Shown: positions 1 through 8,703, counted from the first letter of the stretch. The stretch is DNA of 64,000 bases from Alistipes timonensis JC136 (GCF_900107675.1 NZ_FNRI01000009.1:1-64000); one strand, 5' to 3'. Program-made: numbers and translations. Notes: generated by a model from the letters alone, not told the origin.

Positions 1-63
1 CGTTTATTCCTGATTACTGCTGCTGCTTGTTTTTTATTTTAAAAAACTAATTAATTAACGCTT

Positions 64-3000
64 ATGGTAAGAAAAATTCTACTGACGTTAATTGCCGTCC
101 TGGGACTCTGTGCATATGGTTTTGCCCAGAATCGGCAGGTTACCGGTAAGGTTGCCGATGCGCAGGGAAAGCCTGTTGCCGGCGCAACCATCATGATCGA
201 CGGAACGTCGACCGGTACGACTTCTGCGGCCGACGGCCGTTTCTCCATCTCCGCTCCGGCAAACGGAACGTTGGTGATCTCTTTCATCGGCTTTGAAACC
301 CAATCGGTTGCCATTTCCGGCAAGACGACCGTGAATGTTACGCTGGTCGAAGACGCGCACGCGATCGATGACGTCGTGGTAACCGGTTACGGTGTGCAGC
401 GCAAGGCTTCGTTCACCGGTGCCGCGTCCATCGTCGGCGACGATGTTCTCGCCAAGCGGACTGATGCCAACTTCGTCAAATCGCTCGAAGGCTCCGTGCC
501 GGGGCTCCAGATGAACAACTCGACCAGTTCGCCGGGTGTCTGGGGTTCGGTTTACGTGCGCGGCCGCGGATCGCTCAGTTCGGGCACCCAGCCTCTCTAC
601 GTGATCGACGGCATGCCGGTTAACTCTGACATCGAGGATAATTTCGACAGCTCTGGCAATATCTGGTTCGACCCGATGGCTTCGGTCAATCCCGCCGACA
701 TCGAGAGCGTTACCGTGCTGAAAGACGCTGCCGCAACGGCCATTTACGGTTCGCGCGCTGCAAACGGCGTGATCGTCATCACGACGAAGAAGGGTGCGCA
801 GGGCAATTTCAACCTCAACGTCGACATCAAGCAGGGCTTCGTCTCGATGGCCAACAACAACATGGAGCTGGCCAATGCGCAGGAGACCGCAAAACTCTTC
901 GCCGGGGGATACAGCGCCGCCTATCCCGGCATGAAACCTTCCGATCTCGGGGTTCCCTTCGATAACTGGGACGATTATATCGCGGCAGATTATGGCTGGG
1001 ACGGCAAGTCGTCCTACGACTGGATCGACGCCATCACGCGTCACGGTTATTATCAGGATTACAACCTGAGCGCGTCGGGCCGTGTCGGACAGACGGGCTA
1101 CTACGCCAGCATGGGGTACCTGAATACCGACGGCCTGGTGATCGGTTCCGACTTGGAGCGTTTTTCGGGCCGTGTGAACCTCGACAGCAAATTCAAGTTC
1201 CTCACTTTGGGCGTCAATTCGTCGTATTCCTATTCGATTCAGAATGGATTTTCGCAGTCCACGGCCGGTTCGATGAACAGCCCGGTTACGCTGGCCATAT
1301 CCGGCCGGACGGCGCTGGACCCCTTCTATGACGAGAATGGCGATTACTTGGAAGGAAACTATCCTCACCCGTTGGCGGTCGTGGATTCCAAGACGGGCAG
1401 TCTGTACCGCACTAAGGTTCAGACGGTCAATGCCAATCCCTATTTGCAGGTCGATTTCGGCAAGGGTATCTATGCCAAGACCACCCTCGGCGTGAATATC
1501 ACCGACCAGAATATCTACACCTATTACAGCGCTCTGTACGATCCGAACGGCGTTGATTCGAATGGTCTGGGGACCGATTTTACCTCGAAGACGAGCGTTA
1601 TCACCTGGACCAACGTGCTGGGCTGGAACTATACGTTCAACGAAAAGCACGCCGTGAACCTGATGCTCGGTCAGGAGATGCAGCGCAAGTTCTATAACTA
1701 TTCGGTGCTCGAAGGGACCGATTTCCCCTTTGCGGGCGAAGGTATGCGCGACCTGTCGACGGCCGGTTCGTGGAACGATTCGGCCTACTACAAGTCCGAG
1801 GCGACGCTGGCTTCCTACTTCGTGGACGCACACTACGCTTACGACGACAAGTACTACGTGTCGGGTTCGTTCCGCCGCGACGGTTCGTCGGTGTTCGGTT
1901 CCGACAACCGCTGGGGTAATTTCTGGTCGGTGGGTGCCAAGTGGCGCATCACGGGCGAGGAGTTCCTCAAAGACAACGAGATCGTGACCAACGCCGCGCT
2001 GCGTCTCTCCTACGGTACGGTGGGTAACCAGGACATCAGTTGGTACCAGGCCCGCAGTTTCTATGTGGCCGGCTACAACTACAACAGCACTCCGGGTATG
2101 ATTCCCTCGGGCGTCTCGAACCAAAAGCTGACGTGGGAGGTCGCCAAGAAGTTCGACGTGGGCTTCGACCTCTCGTTCATTAACCGCATACACCTGACCT
2201 TCGATTACTACAACGAGGAGACCAGCGAAGCGCTCTACGAAGTGCCCCTGTCGATGACCTCCGGCACTACGACGATGATGCAGAACATCGGTACGATCCG
2301 CAACCGCGGTATCGAATTCTCGGTCAACGCTGCGGTGATGCAGAAGCGCGATTTCCGCTGGAACGCCTATGCCAACGTCACCTACAACCAGAATCGTGTC
2401 GTAAAGCTCGCCACGGACGATCCGATCGAAACGGATTTCCAGATTATCGAGGAGGGGCGTCCCTACCGCCAGTTCTACATGAAAGAGTATGCAGGTGTGG
2501 ACTACGATACCGGTAAACCGCTGTGGTACCTCAACGAGTCGGGCGACGAAACCACCGGCGACTACAATGCGGCCGCCAAGCGTTACGTGGGTTCTGCCGA
2601 TCCGAAGGTGCTGGGAGGTTTCGGAACCAGCGTCAACTGGAAGGGCCTCGATTTCAACATTGACTTCACCTACCGTCTGGGCGGCAAGGTCTACAATTAC
2701 GGAGCTCCGTTCACCGGTTACGGCATGTCGCTGATGTCGCCGCTCCGCGAAGTGGCCGTTGATTCATGGACCGAGGACAACAAGGGCGCCAAGCATCCGC
2801 AGTATATCCCCGGTGACCCGTACAATGCGACGAAAGACTCCTCGCGCTTCCTGTACAGCGGCAACTATCTGAAAATCGGAAATATCACGCTGGGCTATAC
2901 GCTGCCCGCGAAGTGGACCAAAAAGGCTTTCATTCAGAAGTTGCGTGTCTACGTGTCGCTCGACAACGTTTATACGGTCATGGCCGACGATTTCGTGGGC

Positions 3001-3090
3001 TACACTCCCGAAACGTTTACTTCGGGCATTATGGCCTGGCAGTCGCCTGCCAACCGCACCTTTACGGGAGGTATTCAGCTTACTTTCTAA
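64..3090 (+). CDS. SusC/RagA-family TonB-dependent outer-membrane transporter
   Basis: The 1008-residue protein is the outer-membrane channel of a SusC/SusD uptake pair and imports oligosaccharides or peptides using TonB energy. A signal peptide ends near residue 22 (YGFAQ). A carboxypeptidase-regulatory-like domain follows (about 25-95), then a plug with the family signature KDAAATAIYGSRAANGV (about 220-236), then a long beta-barrel ending in an aromatic residue (QLTF). Length is typical. The ATG follows an AT-rich stretch without a Shine-Dalgarno sequence, as usual in this phylum. The partner SusD gene starts 36 bp downstream and is probably co-transcribed. The substrate cannot be told: no glycoside hydrolase, regulator or anti-sigma gene is visible, and the locus may continue left of the window. 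Confidence 0.95.
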   Translation: MVRKILLTLIAVLGLCAYGFAQNRQVTGKVADAQGKPVAGATIMIDGTSTGTTSAADGRFSISAPANGTLVISFIGFETQSVAISGKTTVNVTLVEDAHAIDDVVVTGYGVQRKASFTGAASIVGDDVLAKRTDANFVKSLEGSVPGLQMNNSTSSPGVWGSVYVRGRGSLSSGTQPLYVIDGMPVNSDIEDNFDSSGNIWFDPMASVNPADIESVTVLKDAAATAIYGSRAANGVIVITTKKGAQGNFNLNVDIKQGFVSMANNNMELANAQETAKLFAGGYSAAYPGMKPSDLGVPFDNWDDYIAADYGWDGKSSYDWIDAITRHGYYQDYNLSASGRVGQTGYYASMGYLNTDGLVIGSDLERFSGRVNLDSKFKFLTLGVNSSYSYSIQNGFSQSTAGSMNSPVTLAISGRTALDPFYDENGDYLEGNYPHPLAVVDSKTGSLYRTKVQTVNANPYLQVDFGKGIYAKTTLGVNITDQNIYTYYSALYDPNGVDSNGLGTDFTSKTSVITWTNVLGWNYTFNEKHAVNLMLGQEMQRKFYNYSVLEGTDFPFAGEGMRDLSTAGSWNDSAYYKSEATLASYFVDAHYAYDDKYYVSGSFRRDGSSVFGSDNRWGNFWSVGAKWRITGEEFLKDNEIVTNAALRLSYGTVGNQDISWYQARSFYVAGYNYNSTPGMIPSGVSNQKLTWEVAKKFDVGFDLSFINRIHLTFDYYNEETSEALYEVPLSMTSGTTTMMQNIGTIRNRGIEFSVNAAVMQKRDFRWNAYANVTYNQNRVVKLATDDPIETDFQIIEEGRPYRQFYMKEYAGVDYDTGKPLWYLNESGDETTGDYNAAAKRYVGSADPKVLGGFGTSVNWKGLDFNIDFTYRLGGKVYNYGAPFTGYGMSLMSPLREVAVDSWTEDNKGAKHPQYIPGDPYNATKDSSRFLYSGNYLKIGNITLGYTLPAKWTKKAFIQKLRVYVSLDNVYTVMADDFVGYTPETFTSGIMAWQSPANRTFTGGIQLTF

Positions 3091-3126
3091 CGTATGCAGT
3101 GTGATAACTTTAAGAAACGAACGATT

Positions 3127-4605
3127 ATGAAAAAACTGATATTGAAAGCATTTGCACTGACGGTGTTGACCGGAGGGGTTGCGGGCTGCGGGAACAGTTT
3201 CCTCGAAACCGACTATTACAAAGGAATCGACCAGGAAACGGCCCTCAATTCGGTCGACAACATCTCCACGGCACTCAACGGCGCCTATTACCAGTTGTAC
3301 CGCTACTATTTCGCCGGCAACTATGCCACGACGATCGGCGATATTCCCACCGACCTGGCCTATTGGAACAAGGGGACTCAGCATTTCAACGATATTTACG
3401 CCTATACGGTCGTCGATACCGACACTTATCTCTACTGGATCTGGAATTACGGCTACAAGGTGATCGACAACGCCGCCCGCCTGATCGAGGCCGTCGACGC
3501 ACTCTATGCCGACAGCACGGAGGACGAAAAGGCGCAGTTGGACCTCTGCAAGGCCGAAGCCTACGCCCTGCGCGGATATGCCCAGCTGGTGCTGGTCAAC
3601 ATCTTTGCGCACCAGGTCAAAGTGAACGGCACCGACTTCTCGTCGAAGCCCGGCATCGTGCTGGTCGATAAGCCGATCAAACCCCTGGAGAAAGTCGAGC
3701 GTTCGACGGTCGGCCAAAGCTATACGGCCATTGTCAACGACCTGAAGGATGCTCTCACGCACTTCACGGCGGCCGGCGGCGACCGGGGTGATCTTTTCTA
3801 TTTCGGTGAAGCGGCCGTTCACGGACTCCTGGCGCGTACCTACCTCTATATGGAGGAGTGGGACGATGCCGCCGCCGAGGCCCAGAATGCGCTCGACGCA
3901 AAGGGTATCACGACGCTGACCTATGGCAAGGATACCTACAAGGCACTTTACAACGGCGGTGCCTCGAACACCGAGAGCATGTTCGCACTGGCGATCAACT
4001 CGTCGCAGAACTGGCAGGCCCAGTCGTGCGGTACGATCTGGTCGACCTACGATTACAGCCCCAGCCCGTGGTTACAGTCGATTTACGAGGGTACGGACTG
4101 CCGCACCAGCGTTTGGGTTCTTTCGGGAACGGCCAACTCGCCGGAGTTCAACGGCGGTAAATTCGCTCACTTCTCGTCGGGCAACAATACGTACGGTACC
4201 TGCTACATCGTCAATGCTCCCGAGATGTTCCTGATTATCGCCGAGGCCAATGCGCAGAGCTCCACCGGATCGGTTTCCGATGCCCAGAACGCCCTGCTGA
4301 CCGTGGCGAAGCGCAATTCGGCGATTGCTTCGGTAAGCGACCTGCCGTCGACCAAGGCGGACCTTATGACGTTCATTAAGGATGAGCGCGCCCGCGAATT
4401 GTTCCAGGAAGGACTGCGGTTGTACGACCTGCGCCGCTGGGATGTGCAGGCTCAGGTATATGCGACCGGAGCTCCCAATATTTCGTTCACTTATACCAAC
4501 TATAAGATTTCGGATTTGGTTTATCCTATTCCGAATGACGAGATTACCTCGGGCTTCGGCGTTGCCCAGAACGAGGGTTGGAGCAGCACGCTGCCGAGCC
4601 GGTAG
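3127..4605 (+). CDS. SusD/RagB-family nutrient-binding lipoprotein
   Basis: This is the surface lipoprotein that caps the SusC channel and captures substrate. The lipoprotein signal peptide has a cysteine at about residue 21 (TGGVAGC). The body has the SusD pattern of TPR-like helices in the first half, including the ALRGYAQLVLVNIFA segment, and the C-terminal motif ERARELFQEGLRLYDLRRW characteristic of the family. The start at ATG 3127 (MKKLILK) is preferred over an in-frame ATG 33 bp upstream because it begins the signal peptide. It is the second gene of the pair and is followed by a strong terminator at 4631, so the two genes probably form one transcription unit. Confidence 0.94.
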   Translation: MKKLILKAFALTVLTGGVAGCGNSFLETDYYKGIDQETALNSVDNISTALNGAYYQLYRYYFAGNYATTIGDIPTDLAYWNKGTQHFNDIYAYTVVDTDTYLYWIWNYGYKVIDNAARLIEAVDALYADSTEDEKAQLDLCKAEAYALRGYAQLVLVNIFAHQVKVNGTDFSSKPGIVLVDKPIKPLEKVERSTVGQSYTAIVNDLKDALTHFTAAGGDRGDLFYFGEAAVHGLLARTYLYMEEWDDAAAEAQNALDAKGITTLTYGKDTYKALYNGGASNTESMFALAINSSQNWQAQSCGTIWSTYDYSPSPWLQSIYEGTDCRTSVWVLSGTANSPEFNGGKFAHFSSGNNTYGTCYIVNAPEMFLIIAEANAQSSTGSVSDAQNALLTVAKRNSAIASVSDLPSTKADLMTFIKDERARELFQEGLRLYDLRRWDVQAQVYATGAPNISFTYTNYKISDLVYPIPNDEITSGFGVAQNEGWSSTLPSR

Positions 4606-4630
4606 TGTTTGTTCGGACGACGGATTTTCA

Positions 4631-4662
4631 AATGCCGGTTCCCGCGGGAACCGGCATTTTTT
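4631..4662 (+). terminator. Rho-independent terminator of the susCD-like operon
   Basis: A perfect GC-rich inverted repeat (AATGCCGGTTCCC pairing with GGGAACCGGCATT) followed by six T residues lies 25 bp after the SusD stop codon. Confidence 0.9.
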
Positions 4663-4736
4663 GGCGTGCCAGCAGCCGGAATGGGGGATTTTGCCATGCA
4701 GGGAGGCATAAAAAATCGACAAAATATCCCGAGGCA

Positions 4737-4767
4737 TTTGCAGAATTAAAATTTTTGCTTACCTTTG
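4737..4767 (+). promoter_or_regulatory. Promoter of tRNA-Phe
   Basis: TTTG (4737-4740), a 19-bp spacer and TACCTTTG (4760-4767) match the Bacteroidetes housekeeping promoter TTTG-N19-TAnnTTTG. The tRNA starts 36 bp downstream. Confidence 0.8.
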
Positions 4768-4803
4768 CACCACGATAATACGAAACGTTTCGTTTATCGG
4801 GAT

Positions 4804-4876
4804 GGTGCCATAGCTCAGTTGGTAGAGCAAAGGACTGAAAATCCTTGTGTCCCCGGTTCGATTCCTGGTGGTACCA
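4804..4876 (+). tRNA. tRNA-Phe (GAA)
   Basis: A complete cloverleaf can be drawn. The acceptor stem is GGTGCCA with TGGTACC (one G-U pair), the D stem GCTC/GAGC, and the anticodon stem AAGGA/TCCTT around the loop CTGAAAA, giving anticodon GAA. The T arm is CCCGG-TTCGATT-CCTGG with one C-U mismatch at the middle pair. CCA is not encoded. The last 12 bases lie inside the attL core of the island, so the 3' end of this gene was supplied or restored by the integrated element. Confidence 0.96.
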
Positions 4877-4877
4877 C
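4865..4877 (+). repeat. attL core of the island
   Basis: CTGGTGGTACCAC, the tRNA T-stem strand and acceptor-stem end. It is repeated exactly at 13089-13101, the expected product of tyrosine-integrase insertion in a tRNA 3' end. Confidence 0.88.
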
Positions 4878-4893
4878 TTTTAAGATTAAATAG

Positions 4894-4926
4894 AACGTTG
4901 TAGGTGAATAACTTACAACGTTTTTT
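4894..4926 (+). terminator. Terminator after tRNA-Phe, element-borne
   Basis: AACGTTGTA (4894-4902) pairs with TACAACGTT (4914-4922), followed by a T-run. It lies inside the island and replaces the tRNA's original terminator, which is now at 13120. Confidence 0.75.
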
Positions 4927-4936
4927 CTTTGTCTGA

Positions 4937-4956
4937 GGTAAAACATAGGTAAAACA
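4937..4956 (+). repeat. Left copy of a 20-bp end repeat (possible integrase arm site)
   Basis: The 20-bp sequence GGTAAAACATAGGTAAAACA is itself two tandem GGTAAAACA units. It recurs identically and in the same orientation at 12940-12959. Both copies lie within about 150 bp of their att core, the position expected for integrase arm-type binding sites. That role is inferred. Confidence 0.65.
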
Positions 4957-5051
4957 GTTGATTGTTTCTAAATACCTATTAATCAAATACTTGCATTTGC
5001 AAATATAGAATTTATTTTGTAGTTTTACGGTAACAAATCACTAAAAACTAC

Positions 5052-5954
5052 ATGACAAACGAGATTATTCGGTCAAATCGGTTGGAATTACTGAAAAACG
5101 AGGTATTCGGCGCACTGGATGTCACGGATGCAACACGCAACGAATACCGGGGGCGGATCACGCATTTTATTCGGTATGCGGAAACACACGGCATCAACCG
5201 CAATTCTTATTTGGATTATAAACGGTATTTAGCCAGTATCGACACATTCAGCGTATCGACCAAAAACAAATACCTGATTGCGGCGAAAATCTTTTTGGAC
5301 GGGTTGCATCGGTTGAATTTGATTCCGCAGAAAATCACGGATCATATTCGCGGATTCACGCAGAGCCGGCTGCACCGTAAAGAGGGCTTGCAGGATGCCG
5401 ACATCGGAAAGTTACAACGGTATTGTTCCGACTTACCGTCTACCCCGCAAAATTTGAGATTGAGAGCGCTTGTCGCTCTCTTTTTGTTTCAAGGGCTTCG
5501 GCAGATCGAGGCCGTCCGGTTGGATGTCGCGGATATTGACCTGCGGAACAAGACCGCATTTATCCGCGGCAAAGGCCGGGACGATAAAGAGCCGATTCAT
5601 TTGCACCCCTCAACGGTCCGGGTACTGCGGGAATATCTCAACTGTTACCGATTCCGAAGCGGCGCACTGTTCCGCAGTGGCAGCAACCATTGCCGGGGCG
5701 AAAGGCTTACGACCAAATCGGTCCGGGAGATCATAAAACGGGTATTCGCAGAGTTGGAGATCGACGGAAGCACGCACGGCTTCCGTCATTTCTTTATTAC
5801 CAAATTAATCAAATCCTATAAAGGGGAATTATTGATGGTGTCGAAATACAGCCGTCACCGGAGTATTCAGATGCTCGAAGTTTACAACGACGAGATTATC
5901 CGCGAGCAGGATTTACCCCGGTTTTACGAAGTCTTTAACGAGATACGGATATGA
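5052..5954 (+). CDS. XerC/XerD-like tyrosine recombinase, left end of the island
   Basis: The 300-residue recombinase has an N-terminal SAM-like core-binding domain (about 1-105) and a C-terminal catalytic domain. All six catalytic positions are visible: Arg150 (GLRQIE), Lys174 (GKGR), His242 and Arg245 (HGFRHF), His269 (SRHRS) and Tyr278 (EVYND). It is shorter than the right-end integrase and lacks an arm-binding domain, so it resembles Xer or inversion-type recombinases more than a phage integrase. Its stop overlaps the start of the caspase-like gene by 4 bp (ATGA), so the two are translationally coupled. Whether it moves the island, resolves dimers or belongs to the cargo cannot be decided here. 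Confidence 0.9.
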   Translation: MTNEIIRSNRLELLKNEVFGALDVTDATRNEYRGRITHFIRYAETHGINRNSYLDYKRYLASIDTFSVSTKNKYLIAAKIFLDGLHRLNLIPQKITDHIRGFTQSRLHRKEGLQDADIGKLQRYCSDLPSTPQNLRLRALVALFLFQGLRQIEAVRLDVADIDLRNKTAFIRGKGRDDKEPIHLHPSTVRVLREYLNCYRFRSGALFRSGSNHCRGERLTTKSVREIIKRVFAELEIDGSTHGFRHFFITKLIKSYKGELLMVSKYSRHRSIQMLEVYNDEIIREQDLPRFYEVFNEIRI

Positions 5955-6421
5955 AGAAGCAATCACCCCGGAATATCTATTGTTTGGAGGGAAATTGGAG
6001 GACGAACCCGCGGTGCAGGCAAAGCGTGCGTCCGATGCTCGACATATTGCGGGATGCCGCAGGGATAAAATACATTTACCGCAAGTGCAACACGCGGGAA
6101 GAGTTTTTCGAATATCTGCGGCAATACACGTTCGAGCGTTACCGGAATTATATGATTTTATACATTGCCTTTCACGGCAGACCGAATAAAATACAGATCG
6201 GGCGGGACCTCGTGACGTTACGCGAAATTGCGAACGTTTTGGAGGGGTTTTTAGCGCATCGGATCGTTTACTTCGGAAGTTGTAGCACCATGCGCACGAA
6301 ACGTGCGAATATCGACGATTTCCTGCATCGTACAAAAGCAGACATCCTCGCAGGCTACCGCAAGGATGTCGATTTTATTCAAGCCACAGCGTGGGAGATG
6401 ATGTGGCTGACGAAAAACTAA
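5951..6421 (+). CDS. Caspase-like (CHAT/C14-type) His-Cys protein, DUF6642-like, probably C-terminally truncated
   Basis: The 156-residue protein shows a caspase/CHAT-type dyad: a hydrophobic strand ending in AFHG (His75), and a second strand ending in YFGSCST (Cys111). The opening NIYCLEGNW and the GIKYIYR segment resemble the family I know as DUF6642; that assignment is from memory. I recall family members being longer. Here the reading frame stops at 6421, exactly where the AT-rich restriction-modification cassette begins, and its last bases overlap the converging endonuclease gene. Loss of the C-terminus on insertion of that cassette is therefore likely. It is coupled to the upstream recombinase by an ATGA overlap. 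Possible roles are a defence effector or a protease acting with the recombinase; neither is shown. Confidence 0.7.
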   Translation: MKKQSPRNIYCLEGNWRTNPRCRQSVRPMLDILRDAAGIKYIYRKCNTREEFFEYLRQYTFERYRNYMILYIAFHGRPNKIQIGRDLVTLREIANVLEGFLAHRIVYFGSCSTMRTKRANIDDFLHRTKADILAGYRKDVDFIQATAWEMMWLTKN

Positions 6422-7374
6422 TGCAACCCCTCTATAGAAAACACTTGATCTGGAAGTTCTGATATTTTTTGCCAAATATCTTGCTCCAATGTAGGGGGTT
6501 CAATTAAATTAATATTTTGTTCAACTAGAGGTCTAATATGGCGATATATCTCGACTAAAGGCTGATTATTCCTAATTTGAACAAGTTTTACAGCATGACG
6601 TTCTGCCGTTTGATATATACGCGTTCGTTGTCCAACTTTATCAAATAATATGATACCATTACGACCAACCCGAGAAATTTTATCTTCAGTTACTTCTTGA
6701 TTACCAGATGATATCAATCCAACTTCGACCCTAATTCGCCCCCTATTTGTGGCTATTTCAGCATCAGCCTCTCGATCAACCTCTAAATCACGGTCTATAT
6801 TAATCCAAAAATTAACATTTTCTACTAACCCAAGAATTGATAAAATTGAACGAATCATAACCTTCTCTAATACTTTGCCAATTTTCGATTTTTCAGATCC
6901 CCGAATATTTAAAGTCGCAGATCCCGCCATTAATAATAACCAAGTATCATCAATTTGATTCTGTCGTCCAATTTGATCAAATAAAGATTTTACATGAGCC
7001 AATAAATCCGTCATCACAGATGGTATATCCCTAGTGGATACACCTAAATTCACAGATGTTTTTGCGGTTAAACCAATAAGCCAATAAAGTAAATTCTTTT
7101 GTTCTGGTGTTCTACTCCTAATTGAGAATAAATCACTAACTAATTCAGTTTGCCAATTTTCGCCATATTCGTTTTTAGCGTCATTAACGATATCAGATAA
7201 CCACACATAAGTTAATAATAATTTGTCTTTTGTGTTCTTCTCTGTAACCAAACGATAATTTTGCCCTCTTAAAAGGTGATATGTTAACATTCTTAGAGAT
7301 GCCGGAGAATATGCATCTGTTAAAGTTATATTTTCTGTTAACCACTGTCGATATTGCTCTATATTATAATTCAT
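6418..7374 (-). CDS. CfrBI-like type II restriction endonuclease
   Basis: The 318-residue protein has a helix with Glu170 (GKVLEKV), then an acidic strand pair DREADAE (Asp204) and RIRVEVG (Glu217) followed by NQEVTEDKI. This is a PD-(D/E)XK-like core in which Gly stands where the catalytic Lys is usually found. The segment GRNGIILFDKVGQRTRIYQT and the later VQIRNNQPLVE match my recollection of the CfrBI restriction endonuclease family, whose founder recognises CCWWGG. It lies 10 bp downstream of a DNA methyltransferase with an SPPY motif, on the same strand, as expected for a restriction-modification operon. Codon use is strongly AT-rich compared with all neighbours. Specificity is inferred by family only. 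Confidence 0.7.
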   Translation of the reverse strand: MNYNIEQYRQWLTENITLTDAYSPASLRMLTYHLLRGQNYRLVTEKNTKDKLLLTYVWLSDIVNDAKNEYGENWQTELVSDLFSIRSRTPEQKNLLYWLIGLTAKTSVNLGVSTRDIPSVMTDLLAHVKSLFDQIGRQNQIDDTWLLLMAGSATLNIRGSEKSKIGKVLEKVMIRSILSILGLVENVNFWINIDRDLEVDREADAEIATNRGRIRVEVGLISSGNQEVTEDKISRVGRNGIILFDKVGQRTRIYQTAERHAVKLVQIRNNQPLVEIYRHIRPLVEQNINLIEPPTLEQDIWQKISELPDQVFSIEGLH

Positions 7375-7384
7375 ATTTTAATAG

Positions 7385-8536
7385 TTAAATTTTGTCATTT
7401 TCAAAAATATCAAAATCGACTCGTAAGTCAGGAGAAAAAAGAGGAGATAGAGTTTTTTTCATTAATTGAAAATATTCAGGTTCTTTTTCGACTAATAAAA
7501 ATCTCCTTTTCATTTGAAGCGCAACTCTTGCTACAGTTCCTGATCCACCAAATGGATCTAATACCAAATCATCTTCAAACGAATAATATCTAATAACCCG
7601 ACTTACTAATTCATCAGGAAATGTAGCCGGATGATACTTATTGTGGCTTGGGTGGATATACCATAAATTTGTTTTATCATAATCCCCGACTATTTTAGAT
7701 TCCTTGACTAACTCTTGATTATAATGATTTCGAATATTCCAATCAATAAGTTTATCTGTTCTCTTTCTATAAACTAAAATATATTCAGTAACAGGTACTG
7801 GCTTATATTGTAAGGGCTGTCTATCCGCAGCAAAACGTCGACCTCGTCCCAAATTCCACCCAGCCCCTTCAGGTTTTACCCACATTATATCGTCAATAAA
7901 ATCAAATCCAACTGAATCTAAAATTTTGTGAATATCAAATGGTATAGGAATTCTTTTGCTAGCAGAATTTCTTGATACTCGTTTAATCAAAACTGGAGAA
8001 ACATTAATAACAAAAAAACGACCTTCAGAAAGTATATTATGGCACCGAACTATAACACGTCGCAAAAAATCTAAATATTCTTGGTAATCAATATACTCAG
8101 AATATTCGGGTTTAGCATTATAATAAGGAGGTGATGTTATTATTAATTGAGCTGTATCGGGAGGAAAATCATCTAGAACTTGAATACAATCTCCTAAAAT
8201 AATTTTATTAGGAATTGGTGCCGGATAAATTAAGGATGTGTTTTTTGCTTTTTTCACATCTTTATTTTTATCTAATCTGCTTTTATTCAAACGTTTAATA
8301 ATAAGGTCTTTTTTTGTCCAGTCTACAATTTTAGTTACTGCCTTATCTAATTTTATTTCTCCGATAATAGTTTGTTTAGAATTCTTTGTATTCAAAGATA
8401 CACGCCAAAGTTCGAGTCTATCATCATACTCTGGAAGGCCTAACTTAATAAAGTCAAATAAGTCTGGTAAAGTAGACTTAATCCAATCATTTGTAAGCAA
8501 TCGGGCTCGGCTAGTTGTTCCTTTTTCAAATTTCAT
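7385..8536 (-). CDS. Beta-class DNA methyltransferase (SPPY motif) of the CfrBI-like R-M system
   Basis: The 383-residue methyltransferase protects DNA from the companion endonuclease. The catalytic motif TSPPYYN (about residues 134-140) precedes the SAM-binding motif DPFGGSGT (about 328-335), the order found in beta-class enzymes. SPPY suggests N4-cytosine rather than adenine methylation, which agrees with CfrBI. A frame extension of 27 codons exists upstream, but the start at ATG 8536 (MKFEKGTT) is preferred because a TATATTTG promoter box lies about 15 bp before it, inside that extension. An N-terminal region of about 110 residues precedes the catalytic domain. Base composition is very AT-rich, like the endonuclease gene. 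Confidence 0.85.
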   Translation of the reverse strand: MKFEKGTTSRARLLTNDWIKSTLPDLFDFIKLGLPEYDDRLELWRVSLNTKNSKQTIIGEIKLDKAVTKIVDWTKKDLIIKRLNKSRLDKNKDVKKAKNTSLIYPAPIPNKIILGDCIQVLDDFPPDTAQLIITSPPYYNAKPEYSEYIDYQEYLDFLRRVIVRCHNILSEGRFFVINVSPVLIKRVSRNSASKRIPIPFDIHKILDSVGFDFIDDIMWVKPEGAGWNLGRGRRFAADRQPLQYKPVPVTEYILVYRKRTDKLIDWNIRNHYNQELVKESKIVGDYDKTNLWYIHPSHNKYHPATFPDELVSRVIRYYSFEDDLVLDPFGGSGTVARVALQMKRRFLLVEKEPEYFQLMKKTLSPLFSPDLRVDFDIFENDKI

Positions 8537-8600
8537 GGTAATAGTATATATCACAAATATAAAAAGAAAATTTGAATAAAGCTTATTTGATGTTCGATAA

Positions 8601-8612
8601 CTGTAATTACAG
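8601..8612. repeat. 12-bp palindrome upstream of the methyltransferase
   Basis: CTGTAATTACAG is a perfect palindrome 65 bp before the methyltransferase start. It could be an operator. No controller (C) protein gene is visible beside it. Confidence 0.4.
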
Positions 8613-8630
8613 AACATTGGAAAAGTAACA

Positions 8631-8659
8631 ATAAAAGCGATCCCGAAAGATCGCCTTTA
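8631..8659 (-). terminator. Terminator of the nuclease operon
   Basis: GCGATC-CCGAAA-GATCGC with a U-run on the minus strand, 45-70 bp after the stop of the gene at 8704. It also marks the approximate edge of the AT-rich R-M cassette. Confidence 0.65.
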
Positions 8660-8703
8660 TATATATCGAAAATGTTAGGCCGAATTGTTAGCCCTCTAAT
8701 TTT

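Noticed and set aside
88..2193. 701-residue frame antisense to the SusC gene
   Set aside because: Long antisense frames are common in GC-rich genes. It has no domain and the opposite frame is an unmistakable SusC.
4759..4986. Minus-strand 75-residue frame across tRNA-Phe
   Set aside because: Its middle is the antisense of the tRNA and gives the well-known spurious peptide pattern RNRTGDTRIFSPLLYQLSYG. It is not a gene.
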